Part shown: in pieces, positions 1-5,716 of the stretch
How the letters are laid out: each line of letters starts with the position of its first letter
Position numbering within the stretch: the stretch's first letter is position 1
NCBI GenBank assembly: GCA_023228885.1
Contig: JALOAJ010000063.1
Coordinates: 1-7,105 of the forward strand
DNA: 7,105 nt
Direction of reading: 5' to 3'
From: Bacillota bacterium
GTDB taxonomy: Bacteria > Bacillota > Clostridia > Monoglobales > Firm-18
Program-made: the position numbers and the translations under genes
The notes under the pieces: model-generated
Told to the model about the DNA's origin: nothing
Database searches by the model: none
The model's input: only the letters and a program-made list of their open reading frames with translations

Positions 1-1
1 A

Positions 2-163
2 TATTTTAACGATTCGGCTCAAGTGCCAAGCTGGGCAAGCGCCGCAATTTCGGGGCTTGTACGGTCGGACATTGTTTCGGGCTACGGTGACGGCACAATC
101 CGCCCGCTAAACAGCGTAAACAGAGCGGAAGCGGCGCAAATGCTGTACAAATTAATATACTAA
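2..163 (+). CDS. SLH-domain surface protein, C-terminal fragment (5' end outside window)
   Basis: This is the last 53 codons of a gene that begins left of the window, ending at TAA 161-163. The residues read as one nearly complete S-layer homology repeat: a WA pair followed by a helix (fragment residues 11-20), then the turn IVSGYGDGTIRP (24-35) and the polymer-binding motif NRAE (40-43, in place of the usual TRAE), ending in MLYKLIY. SLH repeats normally occur in threes at a protein end and hold exported proteins to pyruvylated secondary cell-wall polymers, so the missing part is probably an exported protein anchored to the wall. The repeat clearly differs in sequence from the SLH repeats of the two cohesin proteins downstream, so it is not simply a third copy of those genes. 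Whether the missing part also carries a cohesin cannot be seen. Confidence 0.88.
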   Translation, partial: YFNDSAQVPSWASAAISGLVRSDIVSGYGDGTIRPLNSVNRAEAAQMLYKLIY

Positions 164-183
164 AAAAACACTTCATATAATAC

Positions 184-219
184 AACGGTTAATTTCGGAA
201 ACTCCCGAGATTAACCGTT
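184..219 (+). terminator. Strong hairpin after the SLH gene, likely terminator
   Basis: AACGGTTAAT (184-193) pairs perfectly with ATTAACCGTT (210-219). The stem continues inward with TTCGG against CCGAG (one G-T pair) to a six-base loop at 199-204, giving about 15 base pairs. The T-rich tail is weak (TTT, then GCCG, then CTTGTTTG), so termination may be partial. It lies 20 bases after the stop of the SLH gene. Confidence 0.6.
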
Positions 220-235
220 TGCCGTCTTGTTTGCA

Positions 236-241
236 TATAAT
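236..241 (+). promoter_or_regulatory. Possible -10 box for the peptidase gene
   Basis: A perfect TATAAT lies 34 bases upstream of the start codon at 276. No good -35 box is found at the right distance: the 17-base spacing gives AACCGT, inside the preceding hairpin arm. It is a candidate promoter only. Confidence 0.3.
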
Positions 242-275
242 GTAATCGAAAGATGCAAATGGGAGGCGTTTTGTA

Positions 276-1112
276 ATGAACTGTGTTTACGATTATAAAC
301 AGCTTTGCAATGATTTAATAAGGCTTGAAAAAAGCTTTCCTTTTTTAAAGACTTCAATAATGGGCAAAAGCATTAAGGGCAGAAATATTTATCTTATTAA
401 GCTTGGAGAAGGCGAAATAAAGGTGTTTTATAACGCCGCGCACCACGGGCTGGAATGGATAACATCAAAAATCGTTATGCAGTTTGCGTTTGATTACGCA
501 AAAAGGTATGTGTCGGGCGTTCGGCTTTGCGGTTATGACATTCGCAGGCTGTACAAAAAAGCAAGCATTTATATAGCCCCAATGATAAACCCCGATGGAA
601 TCGAGCTTTCTAAAAAAAGGGCAAGCTGGCAAGCAAACGCAAGGGGGGTTGATTTAAACCACAACTATAACGCCGGGTGGGAAGAATATAAAGCCCTTGC
701 GGCAAATGCCGGAATAACAAAAAGATGTGCAACGCGCTACCCCGGCAAAGGTTGGGAAAGCGAGCCGGAATCAACAGCGGTTGCAAATTTAACACGGCAA
801 ATCGCTTTTGATTATGTCGTTGCACTGCATAGCCAAGGTGAAGAAATCTTTTGGCAATACGGCAAAAACCCTCCGCCGAAAGCCGAAAAAATCGGCAGGC
901 TAATGTCGCAAGTAAGCGGATATGCCCTTAAACAAACAAGCGGTCTGGCAAGTTACAGCGGTTATAAGGATTGGTTCATAAAAGAATTTAACCGCCCCGG
1001 CTTTACAATTGAGGTAGGCAAAGGCAAGAACCCGCTGCCGATAAGCCAGTTTGACGAAATATATAAAAAGGTGATAAAAATATTATTGTTGCCCGAAGCG
1101 GCATTGAGCTAA
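276..1112 (+). CDS. M14-family zinc carboxypeptidase, probable gamma-D-glutamyl-diamino acid peptidase
   Basis: A 278-residue zinc metallopeptidase of the M14 family, most like the M14C group (endopeptidase I, Bacillus YqgT type), which cuts the gamma-D-Glu to diaminopimelate bond in peptidoglycan stem peptides. Visible motifs are the zinc ligands H57-G-L-E60, the NPDG loop (105-108), RGVDLNHN (123-130), the third zinc ligand in ALHSQGEEI (H185) and the probable catalytic Glu in FTIEVG (E246). The HSQGEE signature favours M14C over ordinary carboxypeptidases. The usual Arg of the DLNRN motif is His129 here. There is no signal peptide and no LysM domain, unlike Bacillus M14C enzymes that carry N-terminal LysM repeats, so the enzyme probably acts inside the cell, on recycled muropeptides or during sporulation. 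The start ATG is set by GGGAGG at 261-266. It appears to be transcribed alone and has no obvious link to the cohesin genes. Confidence 0.88.
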   Translation: MNCVYDYKQLCNDLIRLEKSFPFLKTSIMGKSIKGRNIYLIKLGEGEIKVFYNAAHHGLEWITSKIVMQFAFDYAKRYVSGVRLCGYDIRRLYKKASIYIAPMINPDGIELSKKRASWQANARGVDLNHNYNAGWEEYKALAANAGITKRCATRYPGKGWESEPESTAVANLTRQIAFDYVVALHSQGEEIFWQYGKNPPPKAEKIGRLMSQVSGYALKQTSGLASYSGYKDWFIKEFNRPGFTIEVGKGKNPLPISQFDEIYKKVIKILLLPEAALS

Positions 1113-1284
1113 CGGCTTTTTAAGAAAAATAATTTTTTTGATGATAACTTTTCATCTTTCCCCAAAAAAACCCTTATTTTTCACAAAAAAGCGTTGCTTA
1201 AATTTATCAAAGGTGTGAAAATACACAAATAGCAACCCCCAAAATTGTAAGAAAGCTAAAATTTTTGTTTTTTATGAAATACGC
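1113..1284. other. AT-rich intergenic region, no gene seen
   Basis: No credible reading frame occurs on either strand. A weak hairpin, GATGA (1140-1144) against TCATC (1152-1156), and an A/T-only stem near 1240-1267 followed by TTT runs could serve as a poor terminator for the peptidase gene. Neither is convincing. Long A and T runs dominate. Confidence 0.5.
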
Positions 1285-1313
1285 TTGAAATAATTAATGT
1301 TTGCGTGTATAAT
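1285..1313 (+). promoter_or_regulatory. Sigma-A-type promoter of the dockerin/scaffold operon
   Basis: TTGAAA (1285-1290) and TATAAT (1308-1313) are separated by exactly 17 bases, a near-consensus housekeeping promoter. Transcription would begin around 1319-1321, leaving about 280 bases before the first start codon at 1603. Confidence 0.75.
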
Positions 1314-1319
1314 GAAATA

Positions 1320-1602
1320 GTAATAATTATATTGGGCAAAGTTTATTTCGCCATAAAATTTTGGCGTCATTCGAAGCTTGAAAAGGTCGGTAACATTTTA
1401 AAACAGATTTGAAAAAAGTCTATAAAATTGCGGTATTTTATATTTCGGTTTTTGCCGGGTGCTTTAAATGTTGTCGAGTGCTTTAAAGTTGGGCATTCAC
1501 AGGGGTTAAATCCTTTTATGCCTGCGAAAAGCTATACTATTTTATGTGAAAGAGCTTTGCTTTATAAAAAAGCAAAATTAAAAAGCGAAAGGGGAAAAAA
1601 TA
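1320..1602 (+). promoter_or_regulatory. Long structured 5' leader of the dockerin gene
   Basis: From the predicted transcription start to the ATG at 1603 there are about 280 bases with no supported gene. Pairings visible by eye are CGCCA (1349-1353) with TGGCG (1362-1366); GGCAT (1492-1496) with ATGCC (1518-1522), enclosing an inner AGGGG/TCCTT stem; and TTTGCTTT (1556-1563) with AAAGCAAA (1569-1576), which ends 11 bases before the AAAGGGG ribosome binding site (1588-1594). A direct repeat sits at 1459-1487. I looked for the conserved cores of the c-di-GMP riboswitches and did not find them, so it matches no class I recognise. A regulatory role is inferred from length and pairing only. Confidence 0.4.
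1459..1487 (+). repeat. Ten-base direct repeat in the leader
   Basis: GTGCTTTAAA occurs at 1459-1468 and again at 1478-1487, a 19-base period. The two copies could be binding sites for a regulator or part of an RNA structure. No partner pairing is obvious. Confidence 0.45.
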
Positions 1603-2232
1603 ATGGGTAAAAAATCAAAAGTTTTGGCGTTGCTTTTATGCTTTGCGGTAATAATATCAGCAATGCCGATAATGGCATTGGCGGACACACCGCCAATCAC
1701 AATTACTAACATAGATGTTAGCGATGATGGTGATGCTTTAAATGTAGTTGTTAGCTATGATGTAGATGCTACCGTTGGCAACCAAGTTACAATTCTTGCC
1801 ACAATCAACGGTTATTTCGATGCTAACTCCGACGAAGACGACATTGCGTACATAGACCAAATCGATAACCCGGGAGCGGGCAGCAACACATTTGAGTTCG
1901 CAGTTTCGAAAGACCGTATGGGCATTGCAGCAGCAATTTTCGTAAAAATTGGCGGCACAGATGTTGACACACCGGGCGCACTAAGCGAGGAATTTGCCGG
2001 CGAGGTTGTAATTGTTTTTGGTGATGTAAACGGTGACGGCGATGTTGATGCAGTTGACGCAGGTTTGGTGCTTGCCTACTTTGTTGGCAACAGAACAGAT
2101 TTTCCGGATGCGGCACATGGCTTAGAAGCTGCCGATGTAAATGATGATGGCGACATTGATGCAGTTGATGCAGGTTTAATTTTAGCGGTATTTGTTGGCA
2201 ACAGGGAAAAGTTCCCGATAGAAGAAAACTAA
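1603..2232 (+). CDS. Small exported protein with Ig-like domain and C-terminal type I dockerin
   Basis: A 209-residue secreted protein with three parts. Residues 1-27 are a signal peptide (Lys-rich start, hydrophobic core, probable cleavage after MALA). Residues about 30-135 look like a beta-sandwich: alternating hydrophobic strands with AYIDQID near 82-88, FEFAV near 97-101 and IGGTDVDTP near 116-124, a pattern seen in Ig-like domains of clostridial surface proteins. Residues 140-208 are a dockerin with two calcium loops, D141-V-N-G-D145 to D152 and D178-V-N-D-D182 to D189, each followed by an AGL(V/I)LA helix. Dockerins plug non-covalently into cohesins, so this is the client of the neighbouring scaffold or anchors. 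No catalytic residues or enzyme fold are visible, so its role may be structural or ligand-binding. The start is supported by AAAGGGG at 1588-1594. It is the first gene after the 1285 promoter and lies 47 bases ahead of the scaffold gene, probably in one operon. Confidence 0.85.
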   Translation: MGKKSKVLALLLCFAVIISAMPIMALADTPPITITNIDVSDDGDALNVVVSYDVDATVGNQVTILATINGYFDANSDEDDIAYIDQIDNPGAGSNTFEFAVSKDRMGIAAAIFVKIGGTDVDTPGALSEEFAGEVVIVFGDVNGDGDVDAVDAGLVLAYFVGNRTDFPDAAHGLEAADVNDDGDIDAVDAGLILAVFVGNREKFPIEEN

Positions 2233-2265
2233 AGCCAATTACAAAATTATTATATTATGAGGTTT

Positions 2266-2272
2266 AAGGAGG
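2266..2272 (+). promoter_or_regulatory. Ribosome binding site fixing a TTG start
   Basis: AAGGAGG lies seven bases before TTG 2280. The next in-frame ATG falls inside the signal peptide (residue 17), so the TTG start is needed to give a complete export signal. Confidence 0.9.
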
Positions 2273-2279
2273 AATTGCT

Positions 2280-4328
2280 TTGAATAAAAAAATAAAAAGT
2301 ATATTTTCATTGGCAATAGCAGTTTGTATGCTGTTTTCAATAGCCGCTTTTAATGTAAGCGCTGCAAGTGTAGAACATACAGTAACAATAACCCCTTCTG
2401 TTTCAACAGGAGCAGCAGGTGACGAAGTAATGGTTAACCTTTATTTGGACAATACTACAAACATACAAACTATTGGTTATAAACTTACATACGATACCAA
2501 TGTTTTTGAAATTAATGCAGGCACAAATGACGATTGGGGTATTCCAAATTGTGTAGATGAGGACTTTTTTGCCGCATATTTTTCTACGCTACCTACAAAA
2601 AAATTTGGTGACTTAACAATTGGAATAGAAATCCCCGGTCAAATTGCAATTGGGGGTGCAAGGTCAAATGGTATTTCAGCAGCTAACAATACAAACAATA
2701 TGCAAATTGGCGGCTTTATTCTAAAAGTTAAAGATGATGCTCCTGAAGGTGAAACACAATTTAATCTAATTGACACAAAAACTTCCGATGCAGGTGAAGA
2801 TTTTGGCACAGCAATGGCTTTCGAGCCTGTTACCTTTACGGTACAAGGCGCTCCTGAAGTAGTTGACACAAGCGCTTTGGAAGCTGCAATTGGCGTAGCG
2901 CAAGGTTTGCTTGCCACAGTTATCGGCGATGAAGTCGGCGAAGTATCGCAAGACGCATGGAACGCTCTTGACGGCGCTATCGGTGATGCAAATGTTGTTT
3001 TTGCAAACGAAGATGCAACACAAGGCGAAGTTGACCAAGCAACAAGCGACCTTAATACTGCAATAGCAGCATTTAAAGCCGCAATTGTAAAAGGCGCAAC
3101 GATAGCTGTTGAATCAAAAGTTGCTAAACAGGGCGAAGATGTTTCCGTTGATATCAGCGTTAAAGATGTTCCAAATGACGCAGCCGGATTGCAATTTGGC
3201 ATGAACTTTGATAAAGATGTGCTAAATGTTGTAAATATTGCAAGAGGTAGTGCAATAAAATATGATTCAGGCAGCGAAGAAGGTATATCCTTTGATAACG
3301 CTACCGGGAAAGCTACTTTTGCAGGGCTGTTTGATGAAGGTGCAGCATTAGATTTCAGCGATTATGTTGTTGTTGCAACAATTACATTTAAAGTTGCTTC
3401 CGATGCAGCTCTTGAAGACACAACACTTGAGTTGGTGGATGCTACATACGATGATACCTTTACTTTTGATACACCGGAAGATGGTGTAATAACAGTTGAA
3501 GAAGAAGATAATCAAGAGCTCAAAGAAGCAAGGGATGCTGTTAAAGCGTTTGAAGATGCAGTTGATGAAGCTGCTGACTTGAACGGTGTTGCAACTGCTG
3601 AAGGCTTGCGCGACACAGCACAAGGTTTGGTAGATGTGCTTGACCATGACGAAGCAGATGCTTTGGATAACAGAATTTCTATTGCAGATGGTTTGCTAAC
3701 AGCTAAGAAAACTCAGTTCACTGCAGAAAAAGCAGCTCGCGATTTAGTTGAAGCGTTTGAAGATGCAGTTGATGAAGCTGCTGACTTAGACGATGTTGCA
3801 GCAGCAAGAATCGAAGGCGCAGATGCAGCTACGGCAGTTGGCAATTTAGATGCCGGAGCGGTTAAAACCGAACTTGAAGGCGACTTAGCCGACCTAAACG
3901 CAGCGCTTGACGCAAAAGCTGAAGGCTTTGCATTGGCAGACATTAACTCGGGTGACGGATCAACTGTTGCTTATGACGAGTTAGTTAATAATGCAGACCC
4001 GGCAAAAGAAGAAGAATATAACAATGCCGCTGCATTGGTTAAGTTCTGGATAAATGACGATGCTCCTTTGGCAATAGGCGATATAGAAGACATCGTTACA
4101 GCAGTCAATGCATTTGATAGTGCAAACAAGGGTGCGTTGACAGACAAAGGCGGAGTGCTTGAACTTACACTACTAAGCGCTGATAGAGTTAGAACTATCT
4201 TCCTAACCAAGCCTGCCGTAACCATTGACGAACTGCTAAGAGCAGACATGAACGATGATGGTAACATAAGCGGTTCTGACGTTACTGCAATACTTAAAAA
4301 GGTTGCACAAGATATGCTAACAAAATAA
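2280..4328 (+). CDS. Scaffoldin-like protein: two cohesins, helical modules, dockerin-like C-terminus
   Basis: A 682-residue exported, acidic protein. In order: signal peptide 1-28 (cleavage after VSA); cohesin-like domain about 33-189, with GDEVMVNLYL, IGYKLTYDTNVFEI and a late ILKVKDDAPEGE strand; a helical FIVAR-like spacer about 195-270; a second cohesin about 272-407, with GEDVSVDISV, AGLQFGMNFDKDVLNV and VVATITFKVASD; two related helical modules (about 414-482 and 483-547) sharing AFEDAVDEAADL; and a C-terminal region with a canonical dockerin calcium loop D656-M-N-D-D660 to D667. A degenerate partner loop (WINDD at 590-594, D601) lies upstream, with Trp in the first calcium position. 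Cohesins accept dockerins and a dockerin would tie the protein to another cohesin, so this looks like an adaptor scaffold between the small dockerin protein and the SLH anchors. Domain types are read from sequence pattern; partner choice is inference. It uses a TTG start. Confidence 0.82.
   Translation: MNKKIKSIFSLAIAVCMLFSIAAFNVSAASVEHTVTITPSVSTGAAGDEVMVNLYLDNTTNIQTIGYKLTYDTNVFEINAGTNDDWGIPNCVDEDFFAAYFSTLPTKKFGDLTIGIEIPGQIAIGGARSNGISAANNTNNMQIGGFILKVKDDAPEGETQFNLIDTKTSDAGEDFGTAMAFEPVTFTVQGAPEVVDTSALEAAIGVAQGLLATVIGDEVGEVSQDAWNALDGAIGDANVVFANEDATQGEVDQATSDLNTAIAAFKAAIVKGATIAVESKVAKQGEDVSVDISVKDVPNDAAGLQFGMNFDKDVLNVVNIARGSAIKYDSGSEEGISFDNATGKATFAGLFDEGAALDFSDYVVVATITFKVASDAALEDTTLELVDATYDDTFTFDTPEDGVITVEEEDNQELKEARDAVKAFEDAVDEAADLNGVATAEGLRDTAQGLVDVLDHDEADALDNRISIADGLLTAKKTQFTAEKAARDLVEAFEDAVDEAADLDDVAAARIEGADAATAVGNLDAGAVKTELEGDLADLNAALDAKAEGFALADINSGDGSTVAYDELVNNADPAKEEEYNNAAALVKFWINDDAPLAIGDIEDIVTAVNAFDSANKGALTDKGGVLELTLLSADRVRTIFLTKPAVTIDELLRADMNDDGNISGSDVTAILKKVAQDMLTK
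3544..3787 (+). repeat. 37-bp exact in-frame direct repeat within the scaffold gene
   Basis: The same 37 bases, beginning AAGCGTTTGAAGATG, occur at 3544-3580 and 3751-3787. The period is 207 bases, exactly 69 codons, and the copies mark equivalent points in two tandem helical modules (AFEDAVDEAADL at residues 423-434 and 492-503). Sequence outside the 37 bases has diverged. Confidence 0.9.
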
Positions 4329-4330
4329 AA

Positions 4331-4352
4331 AACGGTTAAAACAATAGCCGTT
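4331..4352 (+). other. Small hairpin just after the scaffold gene
   Basis: AACGGT (4331-4336) pairs with GCCGTT (4347-4352), including one T-G pair, around a ten-base loop. There is no T tract after it. It may protect the transcript end or act together with the larger hairpin 12 bases further on. Confidence 0.4.
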
Positions 4353-4364
4353 AGATATGCTAAT

Positions 4365-4399
4365 AAAAAGTGGGTAAATTAAATTTTACCCACTTTTTT
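4365..4399 (+). terminator. Intrinsic terminator between scaffold and first anchor gene
   Basis: AAAAAGTGGGTAAA (4365-4378) pairs without mismatch with TTTACCCACTTTTT (4385-4398) around a six-base loop, and the 3' arm ends in six T's. With A's on one side and T's on the other, it could work in both directions. It should end most transcripts from the 1285 promoter. Confidence 0.9.
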
Positions 4400-4452
4400 C
4401 ATCACAAGATAAAAAAACGCATTCCATATATTACAGTATAAAATATTGAAAT

Positions 4453-4457
4453 GAGGA
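4453..4457 (+). promoter_or_regulatory. Ribosome binding site choosing ATG 4464
   Basis: GAGGA lies six bases before ATG 4464, a normal spacing. A TTG at 4458 is in the same frame but directly abuts the site, too close for initiation, so ATG 4464 is taken as the start. Confidence 0.75.
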
Positions 4458-4463
4458 TTGAAT

Positions 4464-5645
4464 ATGGGCATAACAGGTAAAAGTAACAAGCTTATTGTTT
4501 CGCTTTTAACAACATTTGCTTTAGTATTTTGTGCCTTTTCAACTGCCTTTGCAAACGATACCGTTACTCTTAGCATATCAAGTGCCACAATAACTCCGGA
4601 CGAAACAGCGGAAATTGGGATTGAAGTTTCAAATCTTAAAACTTTAAGCAATTTAAGCTTTTTTGTTGAGTTTGACAGTTCGGCATTTGAATTGACTAAA
4701 TCCAATATAACGGTTGAGGACACTCTGCTAAAAGGTAATGGTACAATTGCGCTTGGAGCGGATGTTCATGGAGATGGAAAAAGGCTGGCGGCAATAGGAG
4801 GAGACAACAGGGCACACGAAGTTGGAATGATAGAAAAGACAACAATAATTACAGCAAGGTTTAAGCCAAAAAGCGGCATTAAACCGGGAAAGTATGATTT
4901 GAGCTTTAATAGAGTAGAAATTGAAAGTTTAGACAGCAGCGGAAATACTATAAAGCTAACCGTTAACAAACTTAACGGAAGTATAACCGTTCAAGAAAAA
5001 AGCGGTGGAACGGGCGGCGGCGGAACAGGCGGCGGCAACAAATACATCCCCGTCATACCCGAACCGAAAGAGCAAGATGAAACGCCAAAAACCGAAGTTG
5101 TGGGCGCTGAAAAATTTGCCGACCTTGACGGTTTTGAGTGGGCGGTAGAATCAATAGACGCCCTTGTTAAGGCAGGCATTGTAAACGGCGTTACCGAAAC
5201 GGCTTACGAGCCGGGGCGCAGCATTACCCGTGCAGAATTTTGCAAGCTCATTTCAACCGCATTCGGATTTGATGAAGTTGACGAATTAACCGCCTTTACC
5301 GATGTTTCAAATGACGATTGGTTTTATGCGCCTGTTATGGCGGCTGCCAAAGCAGGTATTGTAACGGGCTATCCGGAAGGCAACTTCCTGCCCGCGGCGG
5401 AAATATCACGCGAAGAAACAGCGGTTATGCTAATTCGAGCGCTAAAAGCGACAGGAATTGAAATCCCGCAAGGCGAAATGACCTTTGCCGATTTTAGTGA
5501 GATGGGTGATTGGGCGGTTGACTCAATCGCATCGCTTGTGCAAATGGGTATAGTAAACGGTAAAGGTGACAACAAATTTGCACCCAAAGATAACTTAACC
5601 CGTGCCGAAGCCGCAAAAGTGATTCACTTTTCAATTACATTATGA
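4464..5645 (+). CDS. Cell-wall anchor: one cohesin plus three SLH domains (first copy)
   Basis: A 393-residue exported protein. The signal peptide is residues 1-30 (cleavage after AFA). A single cohesin spans about 32-177 (TVTLSISSATITPDETAEIG, LSFFVEFDSSAFEL, IITARFKPKSGIKPGKYDLSF). A Gly-rich linker (180-192) and a Pro/Glu/Lys stretch lead to three SLH repeats at about 217-262, 277-325 and 339-385, with motifs TRAE (255-258), SREE (315-318) and TRAE (379-382). The layout matches single-cohesin anchoring scaffoldins such as OlpA of Acetivibrio thermocellus, which hold dockerin proteins on the cell surface. Here the likely partners are the small dockerin protein or the scaffold's own dockerin. 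One cysteine (C260) sits in SLH1, as in the next gene. The C-terminus (HFSITL) is shorter than that of the next gene, and its stop codon lies inside a 16-bp tandem repeat. No clear promoter is seen between the upstream terminator and this gene. Confidence 0.88.
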   Translation: MGITGKSNKLIVSLLTTFALVFCAFSTAFANDTVTLSISSATITPDETAEIGIEVSNLKTLSNLSFFVEFDSSAFELTKSNITVEDTLLKGNGTIALGADVHGDGKRLAAIGGDNRAHEVGMIEKTTIITARFKPKSGIKPGKYDLSFNRVEIESLDSSGNTIKLTVNKLNGSITVQEKSGGTGGGGTGGGNKYIPVIPEPKEQDETPKTEVVGAEKFADLDGFEWAVESIDALVKAGIVNGVTETAYEPGRSITRAEFCKLISTAFGFDEVDELTAFTDVSNDDWFYAPVMAAAKAGIVTGYPEGNFLPAAEISREETAVMLIRALKATGIEIPQGEMTFADFSEMGDWAVDSIASLVQMGIVNGKGDNKFAPKDNLTRAEAAKVIHFSITL

Positions 5646-5651
5646 TATAAT
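5623..5651 (+). promoter_or_regulatory. Possible promoter of the second anchor gene
   Basis: An extended -10 (TGATATAAT, 5643-5651) lies within the first tandem repeat unit. A four-of-six match to the -35 box, TTCACT (5623-5628), is 17 bases upstream. If used, it would give the second anchor gene its own transcript with a leader of about 60 bases. The AT-rich repeat makes a chance match possible. Confidence 0.4.
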
Positions 5652-5696
5652 CATATTATGATGCAATCACATTATGATGTAATCGTTATGCAATCG
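5639..5696 (+). repeat. 16-bp tandem repeat, three and a half units, between the anchor genes
   Basis: Units ATTATGATATAATCAT (5639-5654), ATTATGATGCAATCAC (5655-5670) and ATTATGATGTAATCGT (5671-5686) are followed by a partial unit (TATGCAATCG, 5687-5696). The first unit contains the last codons and stop (TGA 5643-5645) of the upstream gene. An 11-base piece of the repeat, AATCACATTAT, recurs alone at 6870-6880. Confidence 0.85.
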
Positions 5697-5698
5697 GC

Positions 5699-5706
5699 AA
5701 AGGAGG
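5699..5706 (+). promoter_or_regulatory. Ribosome binding site fixing a TTG start
   Basis: AAAGGAGG lies ten bases before TTG 5717. The first in-frame ATG is residue 24, at the end of the signal peptide, so TTG must be the start. Confidence 0.9.
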
Positions 5707-5716
5707 CAAAACAAAA

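Noticed and set aside
1331..1395. c-di-GMP riboswitch, suggested by GGGCAAAG and a later GGTCGGTAAC
   Set aside because: The second GCAAAG core and the paired arms of the known aptamer are absent, so the resemblance is only a few bases.
1428..1610. 60-codon plus-strand frame in the leader
   Set aside because: It starts at TTG without a ribosome binding site, overlaps the well-supported dockerin gene start, and shows no recognisable protein pattern. The region is better explained as a 5' leader.
2639..3202. 187-codon minus-strand frame opposite the scaffold gene
   Set aside because: Antisense to well-supported cohesin and helical domains; Ser/Ala-rich composition is typical of a shadow frame, with no start signal or domain.
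4458..4463. TTG at 4458 as start of the first anchor gene
   Set aside because: It directly follows the GAGGA site, leaving no spacing. ATG 4464 is placed correctly and keeps the whole signal peptide.
4379..4723. 114-codon minus-strand frame opposite the first anchor
   Set aside because: It overlaps the terminator and the signal peptide region of the plus-strand gene, and the translation shows no family pattern.
5639..5696. CRISPR-like array
   Set aside because: Units are 16 bp, directly abutting with no spacers, so this is a simple tandem repeat.
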